The notes: generated by a model not told the origin, from the letters alone. 21,675 nt of DNA from Micavibrio_B sp044238965 (GCA_044238965.1 JBIICJ010000026.1:1-21675), one strand, 5' to 3'; shown: positions 7,747 to 15,290, numbered from the stretch's first letter. Program-made: numbers and translations.

Positions 7747-7878
7747 ATGAGACAAAATAAACGCCGTAAAGCGACTGCCAAAGCCTTATCCATCGATACA
7801 AATGCCATCATTTTGGCTGGGATTGCTTTTCTTTTATTGGCAGTAACTGCTTTTAAAATTCTACAATTCAGCCATTAA
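7747..7878 (+). CDS. Small single-pass membrane protein, function unknown
   Basis: This 43-residue ORF starts 10 nt after miaA. Residues 1-12 are strongly basic (MRQNKRRKATAK) and residues about 19-38 form one hydrophobic segment (AIILAGIAFLLLAVTAF), so an N-in membrane topology is predicted. No clear ribosome binding site is visible, so translation may depend on coupling to miaA. Position, charge pattern and the clean membrane helix support a real gene, but it could be chance. It ends 3 nt before the convergent glycosyltransferase stop. No family is recognised. Confidence 0.5.
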   Translation: MRQNKRRKATAKALSIDTNAIILAGIAFLLLAVTAFKILQFSH

Positions 7879-7881
7879 AAT

Positions 7882-8883
7882 TTAGCCTAATTCAAACCGT
7901 TTTTGCGGTTTCGGCTGTGGGTGGGATTGTATAGACAAAAATGGATTTTGTAATCCAACCGCATTAAAAATACGTTTCATGCTCTGTGAGCGGCCAAGCA
8001 CAGCGCTTATTGTTCCTCGTGGATTATCCATCAAACTGGCAAAAACAGCGCGCAATACCCCGCCATGCTTTAGCCGTTTTAATTTTGTTGAAATCATAGA
8101 TGTGATTACATCAGGCGAATCAGTACCAAAACGATCTTTGTAAAAATCTTCATTTCCATCAATCAGAAATGTGCGCATGGAATGTTTATCAATAATACGT
8201 GCATTTACATTTTTACCATCATCATACTGACGATATAAATATGAAATATGTGGAAGTGTGATAATATGATTGCTTAGACCTTTGCGCCAACGTGAGGCCA
8301 ATACATCGACGGCTAATTTCCAATCTTCTGCCTTCGGTGCATCAACCCGCCATCCACCAACATCTTTCACATCATCGGTGCGGTATACGGCGCAGGCAGG
8401 TGCATATCCAATTAAAGCCACCTCTTTGTCTTTAATATGGTGCGGAATCATCGACAAACAATTAATAGTACCAAATTGTTTTATTGTTGGATTGATATAG
8501 GCCATAAAAGAATCATTGTATAATTTATCAATTGCATCACGATAAAATTTTGCCGCGTTATTTGTTAAAATATCATCAGCATCAACGCCAGCAATATGAT
8601 CATATTGCGCAATCTCTAATGCCCGATTACGTGCATATGATGGCCCATGATTTGTTTCGTTTGAAATGATTTTGATCCATGGATGACGTGATGCATATTC
8701 TTTTATAACATCTTGTGTGCGCGGGTTCTTAGATGCATCATCAATGATAATTAATTCAAAAGGAATCATATCTGGAGATAGCGTTAAAGCCAGAACTGAA
8801 CTCAACGCTTCGTGGAGATGATCAATTTCCTCGGGGCGGTTCCCCGAGTGGTACACAGGCATAATAAGTGAAATTCCACGCAT
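7882..8883 (-). CDS. Family 2 (GT-A fold) glycosyltransferase
   Basis: Likely transfers a sugar from a nucleotide-sugar donor to a cell-surface glycan or lipid. The 333-residue protein starts with the typical ISLIMPVYHSG strand and has IIIDDAS (about 45-51), which binds the nucleotide. A metal-binding DxD-type DADD lies at 101-104, followed by GGW (177-179) and an acidic pair ED (186-187) that may supply the catalytic base. No membrane helix is evident. The C-terminal 100 residues are basic and not recognised. It stands alone, divergent from the EamA permease and not in a visible polysaccharide cluster, so acceptor and pathway cannot be named. Confidence 0.85.
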   Translation of the reverse strand: MRGISLIMPVYHSGNRPEEIDHLHEALSSVLALTLSPDMIPFELIIIDDASKNPRTQDVIKEYASRHPWIKIISNETNHGPSYARNRALEIAQYDHIAGVDADDILTNNAAKFYRDAIDKLYNDSFMAYINPTIKQFGTINCLSMIPHHIKDKEVALIGYAPACAVYRTDDVKDVGGWRVDAPKAEDWKLAVDVLASRWRKGLSNHIITLPHISYLYRQYDDGKNVNARIIDKHSMRTFLIDGNEDFYKDRFGTDSPDVITSMISTKLKRLKHGGVLRAVFASLMDNPRGTISAVLGRSQSMKRIFNAVGLQNPFLSIQSHPQPKPQKRFELG

Positions 8884-8955
8884 AACAGATATGCAATCAT
8901 AGAATGGGAAATTTTTGCAAGATTTTTCGAAAAAATTAACCTATATTATTTGCAA

Positions 8956-9861
8956 ATGCCTGTTTTTCCCAAGTTCAGCACCCTTCCACCCTACCTCAAA
9001 GCCGTTTTCTTAATGTTATCGGCAGTGTTTTTAATCACATTAATGAATACATTTGCCAAATTAGCGTCAGATTATCATGACCCGATCGAAATTGTATTTT
9101 ATCGCGGCGTCATCGGGCTTTGTGCAATCACTTTGTGGTTAACATTCACTAATAATTTTCATCTGCTCAAAACTGATCGTCCGCGCGCGCATTTGGGTCG
9201 ATCATTAATCGGCACGATTAGTGTGAGTTTGGTATTTTGGTCATACTCGCTTCTTCCGATGGCGGATGCATCGGCGATATTGCTCACATCATCATTTTTT
9301 GTGGCGATTTTATCGGGGCCAATGTTGGGTGAACATATTGGCCCATGGCGATGGGGTGCGATTATTATCGGTTTAATTGGTGCTGTGATTGTGGCGCAAC
9401 CGTCAGGTAACAATTTCAATTTGCTCGGGTTTGCGGTTGCCATGTGTGCATCATTTACCGTCGGCACAATTTCAATTTTCCTGAGGTCATTGGGCAAAAC
9501 AGAACATGCCATTACCACCGTCTTTTATTTCACTTTGTTTGGCACAATGGCGACGGGAATTTATATGATATTCAAAGGTCATGCCCCCAGCATTTATTCT
9601 CTATTGCCATTAATCGGAACCGCGATTTGTAGTCTTGTATCATTATTATTAAAGACAGAAGCTTATAAATATGGCGAGGCCAGTTCCATGGCGCCATGTC
9701 ATTACACATCAATTTTATGGAGTACGTTATTAGGAATTTTATTTTTCCATGATATGCCAACAATGAATGTATTTATAGGATCAATGATTATCATTGCATC
9801 AAATGGATTTATTATTTGGCGCGAACAGATCAATAAAAACCGTATTGAAAATGATGCATAA
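8956..9861 (+). CDS. EamA/DMT-family permease
   Basis: Inner-membrane transporter of the drug/metabolite superfamily; the substrate is unknown. The 301-residue protein shows two EamA repeats with about ten hydrophobic segments. The first repeat begins near LKAVFLMLSAVFLITLMNTFAKLAS and includes the usual FYRGVIG motif. The second begins near NLLGFAVAMCASFTVG. The ATG at 8956 is preferred over an in-frame TTG at 8950. No ribosome binding site precedes either, but a TATATTAT sequence (8942-8949) ends only 6 nt before the ATG, so a leaderless transcript is possible. It is divergent from the glycosyltransferase and convergent (3-nt gap) with the next gene. Confidence 0.87.
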   Translation: MPVFPKFSTLPPYLKAVFLMLSAVFLITLMNTFAKLASDYHDPIEIVFYRGVIGLCAITLWLTFTNNFHLLKTDRPRAHLGRSLIGTISVSLVFWSYSLLPMADASAILLTSSFFVAILSGPMLGEHIGPWRWGAIIIGLIGAVIVAQPSGNNFNLLGFAVAMCASFTVGTISIFLRSLGKTEHAITTVFYFTLFGTMATGIYMIFKGHAPSIYSLLPLIGTAICSLVSLLLKTEAYKYGEASSMAPCHYTSILWSTLLGILFFHDMPTMNVFIGSMIIIASNGFIIWREQINKNRIENDA

Positions 9862-9864
9862 ATT

Positions 9865-10368
9865 TTATTGTAAAACTAAACCCGCGGGCGAGTAATATCC
9901 GATGTGGCGATCGGTTGCCCAATCTTGCAGATAAAACATTCTTGGTTTCACAGACGTCACGGCATACACATGATCAATTGTTTGGATGATACGGCGTTTA
10001 TCATATCCACTTAAGTGATAAAAATTTGGGCCTACAACCAACACAGGCACACCATCATCAATCATCTGATCACGCAAGATGTCAGCCGTATACCATCTTT
10101 GAATTAAACCTAAACCATTGCCTTTATTCCATGATACCCATTGTTCGGGTGACCATGTACCGCGCGCCAATTGATCATCATTCCATTGGGTATTGTGCGG
10201 GTCTGTACCATTCTCGTAATACGGGATAAAATCTTGGTCACGCCAATGCGATGGACGCCAGAATAGGTCACCAAATAACTTTGATGTTTGCGCTTGCGCC
10301 GCCGATGCTCCGCAAATTTCGGCCAAAACCAGAAAAAGAGCACAGAAAATCAATGACTTCATATCCAT
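9865..10368 (-). CDS. Secreted aromatic-rich protein, function unknown
   Basis: The 167-residue product begins with a signal peptide: MDMK, a hydrophobic core LIFCALFLVLAEICG, and a likely cleavage site after ASAAQA near residue 26. The mature part is rich in Trp, Tyr and Asp and has no cysteines, so it is probably periplasmic or exported. The C-terminal 60 residues (VLVVGPNFYHLSGYDKRRI to GYYSPAGLVLQ) look like one compact domain. I do not recognise the family. An AAGG element lies 4 nt before the first ATG and 10 nt before a second in-frame ATG at 10362, so either could be used. It is divergent from the small flagellar-type gene across 38 nt. Confidence 0.75.
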   Translation of the reverse strand: MDMKSLIFCALFLVLAEICGASAAQAQTSKLFGDLFWRPSHWRDQDFIPYYENGTDPHNTQWNDDQLARGTWSPEQWVSWNKGNGLGLIQRWYTADILRDQMIDDGVPVLVVGPNFYHLSGYDKRRIIQTIDHVYAVTSVKPRMFYLQDWATDRHIGYYSPAGLVLQ

Positions 10369-10394
10369 AAAACCTTTTTTAACCAGACCTATGC

Positions 10395-10406
10395 TACACT
10401 ATAAAG
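10395..10406 (+). promoter_or_regulatory. Possible extended -10 promoter giving a leaderless mRNA
   Basis: TG-C-TACACT (10392-10400) resembles an extended -10 element, and its last base is 7 nt from the A of the ATG at 10407. Transcription would begin at or next to the start codon. The downstream gene has no ribosome binding site, which fits. No convincing -35 box is seen. Confidence 0.35.
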
Positions 10407-10646
10407 ATGATCCAATCCATCGGAAATCCATTAAATTTTGCCGTCAGCGGCCTGAAAAAGGCATCGGCAGAGGTAGCCGATTCTGCCTTTAAAATTGTCA
10501 ATGCCGATACGCAGGACGTGAATGTAGAATCAGAGATGATTAATACTCTCACCGCATCACAATCATATAAGGCGAATGCTCAGGTCATATCCATGACAAA
10601 ACGAATGGAAGACGCGCTCGGTCAAATATTTGACGAACGAGCGTAG
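10407..10646 (+). CDS. Mini flagellar rod/hook-like protein (terminal helices only)
   Basis: This 79-residue protein resembles the two ends of flagellar axial proteins joined directly. Residues 5-34 (NPLNFAVSGLKKASAEVADSAFKIVNA) match the N-terminal pattern of rod/hook proteins, roughly alSGL..a...vdvtAnNIANa. Residues 38-75 (VNVESEMINTLTASQSYKANAQVISMTKRMEDAL) match the C-terminal rod domain of the FlgC/FlgE/FlgG type. The large middle domain is absent and the two helices should pair as a coiled coil. Short proteins annotated with a 'flagellar basal body rod C-terminal domain' are known, but their role is unclear. No other flagellar gene is in the window. It ends 2 nt before the convergent pilin gene. 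Confidence 0.8.
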   Translation: MIQSIGNPLNFAVSGLKKASAEVADSAFKIVNADTQDVNVESEMINTLTASQSYKANAQVISMTKRMEDALGQIFDERA

Positions 10647-10648
10647 GG

Positions 10649-11359
10649 TTAGAAACCTTTTAAGTCATAATAACCAGCGCCAATACTTGCGGGTAAATAT
10701 TGTTCATTTGTACCCGCGCCTGCCGAACAAGCCCAACCTTTCATATTCCCATTATAAGTAATGCCATCATCAATTTTACGGTCAACACTTCCTAATTGTT
10801 GACATGAAACTGTAAATTCAGGACTACCTGTAATGGCGACTGAAGGAGTAGAGCTAATAAAAATTGCCGCGCCTTCATTATTTTTCTCACCAGCAACAAA
10901 GATTGCACTATTACCATTAGATACAAGCCTATATCCCGATAGTGGACCATCTGGTTGGCCTTCACCAAAATCCATTGTAGTTGTATTTTTTGTACCCATT
11001 GATAATAAATCGGCGGCCTGCAAATGACTCCAGAATGTATATTTTTCCATGGTCGCCGTTAATGCCTCACTCCATGTTGTAAAATCATAACGACGATTTC
11101 CATTACCAGCCGTTGAGCATGGTGCAGCCGTACAATTTGGCAGACGCGCGGCAGGGTTAACAATATCACCAGGCAATCGACCATAAGTATCTTTAAAAGT
11201 TAAAGCAGCAGACTCGATAGCCTTTAAATCTTGAACAGTTTTATTGACCTGCATATTTTCAATTAATTTCATACCGCCAAATGTGCCGCCGATCAACAGA
11301 CCGACAATGATCATGACGATTGCTATCTCGACAAGTGTAAAACCATTTTGAGTTTTCAT
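10649..11359 (-). CDS. Type IV pilin/pseudopilin-like protein
   Basis: The 236-residue protein has a textbook class III signal: a short basic leader MKTQNG, cleavage after Gly6, then FTLVE with Glu at position +5 and a hydrophobic helix (about 7-26). The helix continues amphipathically through KLIENMQVNKTVQDLKAIESAALTFKDTYGRLPGD. The C-terminal globular part contains four cysteines (PNC, APC, VSC, WAC), likely forming two disulfides. AAGGAG (11371-11366) sits 6 nt before the ATG. It is the last gene of a minus-strand run behind an inhibitor lipoprotein. Without the assembly genes nearby, pilus subunit and secretion pseudopilin cannot be told apart. Confidence 0.88.
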   Translation of the reverse strand: MKTQNGFTLVEIAIVMIIVGLLIGGTFGGMKLIENMQVNKTVQDLKAIESAALTFKDTYGRLPGDIVNPAARLPNCTAAPCSTAGNGNRRYDFTTWSEALTATMEKYTFWSHLQAADLLSMGTKNTTTMDFGEGQPDGPLSGYRLVSNGNSAIFVAGEKNNEGAAIFISSTPSVAITGSPEFTVSCQQLGSVDRKIDDGITYNGNMKGWACSAGAGTNEQYLPASIGAGYYDLKGF

Positions 11360-11374
11360 TTTCAGCTCCTTCGG

Positions 11375-11677
11375 CTATCCACAAAATACGCGTTCAATTT
11401 TTTTCGTATCAGAATTATAAACTACGTTAATTCGATCTGGATTAAAATCCATTGTCATCATGCTGTCAGGTTCGAGCAGGCGGTATGTTTTTTTATCCGA
11501 CTCTAGCTTTACTCTTACCTCGTCAATATTTTTGCCGACAAATTCTTGGTATGGGCAGGCCCGAAATTTATTTTTTGCCGGAAGATCATAGGCAACACCA
11601 GGTGGAGGTGCGGCACACGCTGTTAACAACAACGTTGCCACAAAAACCGCAATAGAATGCCTAAGCAACAGGTGCAT
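11375..11677 (-). CDS. I78-family peptidase-inhibitor-like lipoprotein
   Basis: The 100-residue product has a lipoprotein signal with lipobox LLTAC (lipidated Cys21). The mature part matches the I78 inhibitor pattern: a Cys at 41 followed by a GK turn (VGKNIDEV), then YRLLEPDSMMTMDFNPDRINV, ending in VFCG. C41 and C99 could form the usual disulfide. I78 proteins are known as small inhibitors of serine-type peptidases; the target here is not known. The ATG at 11677 is preferred over a TTG one codon upstream. The start overlaps the end of the upstream gene by 17 nt, so translation is probably coupled, and the pilin gene follows 15 nt downstream. Confidence 0.83.
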   Translation of the reverse strand: MHLLLRHSIAVFVATLLLTACAAPPPGVAYDLPAKNKFRACPYQEFVGKNIDEVRVKLESDKKTYRLLEPDSMMTMDFNPDRINVVYNSDTKKIERVFCG

Positions 11678-12281
11678 CAACTTTTACAGGTAAGTCAGAT
11701 GCAATCGGCTCATCATCCAACATTTCAATCATGCCCGATGGTTGCACCGCAAAATTAGCGATAAACATTGCGTTTGAATAATATACAACCGCATCACATA
11801 AAAAATGACCTTGCTCATTACGACCTTCATAAGTGGCGGAGCGTATAGTTCCTTCGATTACAGTACGTGTTTTGGGATCAGGATTTTGTGGGATGTATGG
11901 ATCATCCATTGATTCCGCAATCAAGAATGGACCTTCTTCGCCCCGTACAAAGAAACAAAAGAAACGAAGATATTCGAGAACATTCTCTTCGGTGATTTTA
12001 ATTGGCGCCTTCGCATTCACTTCGTGAATCGGCGGTGAGATACCATTTAAGCGATATAAATTTCCTTGGTCTGTTAAATAATAAATATTTAAACGTGCCT
12101 TACCCCATGCGCGATCACGCAGGCGGATTAATACAACGTTGTCATAGAACGGTAATTTGCGCCAATGCACTTCGGTTGATTGCGCTGATGTCGAATATTT
12201 GGCATCAATTGTGCCTACTTGCTCTAAAAAACCTTCTAATGCTTCACCCGTTGTTGAGTTCCAGCCTTCTTCCGTAAACAC
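11661..12281 (-). CDS. Conserved-looking cytoplasmic protein, function unknown
   Basis: About 206 residues with no signal peptide or membrane segment. The sequence alternates like a beta-rich fold (for example VVLIRLRDRAWGKARLNIYYLTDQGNLYRLNG, then VIEGTIRSATYEG and HFLCDAVVYYSNAMFIANFAV). The segment ENVLEYLRFFCFFVRGEEGPFLIAES is distinctive, but I do not recognise a family. Start choice: an ATG at 12290 touches the AGGAG (12295-12291) with no spacer, whereas the GTG at 12281 has 9-nt spacing and is preferred, giving MFTEEGWN. It heads the minus-strand run into the I78 lipoprotein and pilin genes. Confidence 0.75.
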   Translation of the reverse strand: MFTEEGWNSTTGEALEGFLEQVGTIDAKYSTSAQSTEVHWRKLPFYDNVVLIRLRDRAWGKARLNIYYLTDQGNLYRLNGISPPIHEVNAKAPIKITEENVLEYLRFFCFFVRGEEGPFLIAESMDDPYIPQNPDPKTRTVIEGTIRSATYEGRNEQGHFLCDAVVYYSNAMFIANFAVQPSGMIEMLDDEPIASDLPVKVDAPVA

Positions 12282-12445
12282 GATGCACATCTCCTGAAAA
12301 TTACTTTTTGACTTAAGATATTGTAATTAAGCCAAAACCATTAGAAAAGGGTTAAATCCACCGCAAACCAAAATAACCCCCCGAACCCAAGTATAGTAAA
12401 TTATGACAATAAATCGATTTGATTCGGTTTCCGACATATTTATGG

Positions 12446-12475
12446 TTGACTTCGCGCCCCCTTTCCCCCTATAAA
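12446..12475 (+). promoter_or_regulatory. Predicted sigma-70-type promoter of rpmH
   Basis: TTGACT (12446-12451) and TATAAA (12470-12475) are separated by 18 nt of C-rich spacer. The -10 box ends 38 nt before the rpmH ATG. This is probably the main promoter of the rpmH-rnpA-yidD-yidC-engB-trpFBA run. The remainder of the 12291-12513 gap holds no ORF or repeat that I can support. Confidence 0.75.
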
Positions 12476-12513
12476 CAGCCTCTAAATAAGCAAGAAAATA
12501 AGGAATTAAAACA

Positions 12514-12654
12514 ATGACTACCAAACGTACATTTCAGCCGAGTAAATTAGTCAGAGCGCGCCGTCACGGTTTCCGCGCCCGCATGGCAACTGCCAATGGC
12601 CAAAAAGTATTGGCTCGCCGTCGTGCCAAAGGTCGCAAAGTATTAAGCGCGTAA
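12514..12654 (+). CDS. rpmH: 50S ribosomal protein L34
   Basis: This 46-residue, very basic protein of the large ribosomal subunit begins MTTKRTFQPSKLVRARRHGF and contains FRARMATANG and the RRAKGRKVLSA ending, the L34 signature. The usual start MKRTFQPS is extended by two residues here. AAGGA (12500-12504) lies upstream of the ATG. It precedes rnpA by 42 nt, the near-universal bacterial order. No DnaA-box cluster or dnaA gene is visible beside it, so there is no sign of a replication origin. Confidence 0.98.
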   Translation: MTTKRTFQPSKLVRARRHGFRARMATANGQKVLARRRAKGRKVLSA

Positions 12655-12696
12655 TATATTAAGGCACGTCGCAAGACGAAAAGGCTTTGTTCACAC

Positions 12697-13083
12697 ATGA
12701 AAGCCGATCTTCATAACAATACTACCGCCATAGGCCGCCTCAGACAACAGGCGGCTTTTGATCGTCTGCGCGGTCTGCGCGATGCTGAACATCGTTGGAC
12801 ATCAAAATCTTTATCATTACAAATCTGCCCTGATGAAACATTGGGTGATGCCGCCCTCAAGATCGGTATTTCAGCCAGCCGTAAAACGGCCAAACGCGCC
12901 GTTGACCGCAACCGCATGAAGCGCCGTTTGCGCGTGGCCGCCGCATCTGTTATGCCCATGCACGCGAAAATGGGGTTGAATTACCTAATCTCCGCCCGTA
13001 GTGAGGCATTAACCCGCACTATGGATGAATTAAAGGATGATTTAGCGTGGTGTTTGCGTAAGTTAGGGACGACAAAACCATGA
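12697..13083 (+). CDS. rnpA: Ribonuclease P protein component
   Basis: Protein subunit of RNase P, which trims the 5' leader of tRNA precursors (and probably the coding-piece end of the tmRNA upstream in this window). At 128 residues it has a normal length. It carries the family RNR motif in ISASRKTAKRAVDRNRMKRRLR (about 58-79), the basic helix that contacts the RNA. No strong ribosome binding site is seen before the ATG. Its TGA overlaps the yidD ATG (ATGA), indicating translational coupling. Confidence 0.95.
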   Translation: MKADLHNNTTAIGRLRQQAAFDRLRGLRDAEHRWTSKSLSLQICPDETLGDAALKIGISASRKTAKRAVDRNRMKRRLRVAAASVMPMHAKMGLNYLISARSEALTRTMDELKDDLAWCLRKLGTTKP

Positions 13084-13358
13084 TCGCCCACATCGTAAAA
13101 CGGGCATTTCAAGGATTGATCCGTATTTACCAAAAAACATTATCCCCGATTGTGGGATCCCAATGTCGTTTTGCACCCACTTGCTCTCATTATTCTTATG
13201 ATGCCTTTGAACGCCACGGGGTCATAAAAGGGTTGTTTTTAACCATTCGGCGCTTGCTCAAATGTCATCCATGGGTAAAGTGCGAATGGCATGATCCCGT
13301 TCCCGAAACATTTGAATGGAAACAGCTCTGGTCAAAGACCACGCAAACATCTAAATAA
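13080..13358 (+). CDS. yidD: Membrane protein insertion efficiency factor YidD
   Basis: Small basic protein thought to assist YidC-dependent membrane insertion. The 92-residue sequence has the family core YQKTLSPIVGSQCRFAPTCSHYSYDAFERHG (about 17-47) with three conserved Cys (29, 35 and the KCHP Cys near 62), followed by GLFLTIRRLLKCHPW. It overlaps rnpA by 4 nt (ATGA) and lies 42 nt before yidC. Confidence 0.97.
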   Translation: MIAHIVKRAFQGLIRIYQKTLSPIVGSQCRFAPTCSHYSYDAFERHGVIKGLFLTIRRLLKCHPWVKCEWHDPVPETFEWKQLWSKTTQTSK

Positions 13359-13400
13359 TCATTAGATTTTTAAAATGAATAGACAGAAAGACAAAGACGA

Positions 13401-15290
13401 ATGACAACGCCTGCCAATAACAATATGCACCCATCCGATATGCGCAACATGATTATCTTTGCGATCGCATCATTACTATTATGGTTTGCATTTGATCATT
13501 TTGTGTTGAAACCACAAGTCACAGCTATCAAAGCACAACAAGCTGCGACCAGTACCGCAAACGGTGTAAATACACCAAATGCATCCTTACCAATTACACC
13601 AAAAAAACGTGAAGATGTAATTGCATCAACAGATCGTATCACCATCGACACGCCCGAGATTATCGGATCAATTTCATTAAAGGGCGCGCGCATTGACGAT
13701 ATTTCATTCAAAAAACATGATGACACGCTGCATTCAAAAAAACGTGTTGTGTTGTTCTCACCTGCCGAAACGGAAAAAGCATATTTTGCAGATGCGGGTT
13801 GGCTCGGCACGCCAAATTCACCATCATTGCCGACCAAAGATTCTGTGTGGACAAAAGTAAAGGGCGATAAATTAACACCCACAACGCCCATCACATTAAT
13901 TTGGGATAATGGCGCGGGTTTAAAGTTTGAACGCGTTATTTCCATTGATGAAAAATTCCTTATCACCATTCGCCAACGCATGACAAATGTTAGTAACGGA
14001 TCATTGGTTGTATATCCATTTGCCGCCATTACCCGCCACGGCATTCCGAAACACGAAGATACAGTCGGATATGAAGGACCATTAGGTTATTTCGGTGAAG
14101 AGTTACAAAATGCAAAATATGATGGGCTTATCAAAAAACCCGAACAATCATTTAACGATCAAACAGGTTGGATTGGTATCTCTGATAAATATTGGTTTGC
14201 ATCAATCATTCCTGATCAAAAACAAAAACAATTATTCCGTTTTTTAGCTGACCCAAACCCAACAGATAAAACGAAATCTATCTTCCAAGTGGATGCACGC
14301 GGTGATGCTATTACATCAAGCGTTGGGCAAACCATCGAAAACACCCAACATATTTTTGTGGGCGTGAAAGATATCAACACACTTGAAAATTACGAAGCGC
14401 AATTGGGTACAAAACATTTTGATCTCGCCGTTGATTTCGGCAAATTATATTTCCTGACCCGCCCGATGAATTGGTTGATTAGTCTTTTCAATTCATGGGT
14501 TGGAAATTTTGGTCTTGCCATTATCATGTTGACCTTTGTTGTACGCGCGGCTGTGTTTCCACTCGCCAACGTGTCATACCGTTCATTTGCGGGCATGCGT
14601 AAGATTGCACCGAAGATGGCAGAACTACGTGTGAAATATGGCGATGATAAACAAAAAATGCAGCAAGAATTAATCGCGCTCTATCAAACCGAAAAAGTAA
14701 ACCCTATGGCAGGTTGTTTGCCATTGTTATTGCAAATTCCGATCTTCTTTGCAGTTTATAAAGTGATTTCGATTGCGGTTGATATGCGTCATGCGCCGTT
14801 CTTTGGATGGATTCATGATTTATCGGCTGTTGATCCATTATCTATTTTCAATTTGTTTGGATTATTGCCGTTTGATGTGCCAAACTTCCTTCACATCGGC
14901 CCATGGTCGATTGCGATGTTGTGTTTGATGCTTATTCAAAAACATTTTAATCCACCACCACAAGACCAAATGCAAAAAGATATCGCGAATTTTATGCCGT
15001 GGGTAATCACATTTATCTTGGCAAAATTCCCATCAGGTTTGGTCATTTATTGGACATTCAGTAATTTGATTTCTGTTCTTCAGCAATATTGGATTATGCG
15101 TTCAATGAATGTGCCTGTCTATTTGTTCTCAAAGGACGAAGCTTTGGCATACGAAGCGCAGCATTCATCAAAGGTAATTGAAGCCAAAGAAAAAGCAGTT
15201 GAAGAAGTCAAAGCTAAATCACCTGAAAAACCAAAAGAGGTGGTAGAGGAAGCTTTGTTCGGCGCGCCGCCCGCGAAAGACGATAAATAA
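13401..15290 (+). CDS. yidC: Membrane protein insertase YidC (Oxa1 family)
   Basis: Inserts and folds inner-membrane proteins, alone or with SecYEG. The 629-residue protein has a first membrane segment at about 17-34 (IIFAIASLLLWFAFDHFV), a large periplasmic beta domain (about 55-345), and then the conserved Oxa1 core. The core includes LTFVVRAAVFPL, with the groove arginine, then NPMAGCLPLLLQIPIFFAVYKVI, and ends in LVIYWTFSNLISVLQQYWIMRSM. A charged Lys/Glu/Ala-rich C-terminal tail (about 580-629) follows, as in many Gram-negative YidC proteins. It sits in the usual place after yidD, and engB follows 1 nt after its stop. Confidence 0.97.
   Translation: MTTPANNNMHPSDMRNMIIFAIASLLLWFAFDHFVLKPQVTAIKAQQAATSTANGVNTPNASLPITPKKREDVIASTDRITIDTPEIIGSISLKGARIDDISFKKHDDTLHSKKRVVLFSPAETEKAYFADAGWLGTPNSPSLPTKDSVWTKVKGDKLTPTTPITLIWDNGAGLKFERVISIDEKFLITIRQRMTNVSNGSLVVYPFAAITRHGIPKHEDTVGYEGPLGYFGEELQNAKYDGLIKKPEQSFNDQTGWIGISDKYWFASIIPDQKQKQLFRFLADPNPTDKTKSIFQVDARGDAITSSVGQTIENTQHIFVGVKDINTLENYEAQLGTKHFDLAVDFGKLYFLTRPMNWLISLFNSWVGNFGLAIIMLTFVVRAAVFPLANVSYRSFAGMRKIAPKMAELRVKYGDDKQKMQQELIALYQTEKVNPMAGCLPLLLQIPIFFAVYKVISIAVDMRHAPFFGWIHDLSAVDPLSIFNLFGLLPFDVPNFLHIGPWSIAMLCLMLIQKHFNPPPQDQMQKDIANFMPWVITFILAKFPSGLVIYWTFSNLISVLQQYWIMRSMNVPVYLFSKDEALAYEAQHSSKVIEAKEKAVEEVKAKSPEKPKEVVEEALFGAPPAKDDK

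Noticed and set aside
7892..7915. Hairpin AAACCG/CGGTTT at the glycosyltransferase 3' end as a terminator.
   Set aside because: Only 6 bp, no T tract on either strand right after it, and it lies in coding sequence.
9159..9518. 119-codon minus-strand ORF opposite the EamA permease.
   Set aside because: Antisense shadow with no motifs; the permease frame has clear membrane segments and family sequence.
10643..10660. GGTT-AGA-AACC hairpin followed by TTTT between the mini flagellar and pilin genes.
   Set aside because: A 4-bp stem is too weak to call as a terminator.
11375..11383. DnaA-box-like CTATCCACA.
   Set aside because: A single near-match at the stop of the inhibitor gene, with no companion boxes.
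12291..12513. Replication origin near rpmH.
   Set aside because: No dnaA gene, DnaA-box cluster or A+T-rich repeat unit is seen; Alphaproteobacteria often have the origin elsewhere.
13496..14044. 182-codon minus-strand ORF opposite yidC.
   Set aside because: Composition is typical of an antisense frame, and yidC fully explains the region.
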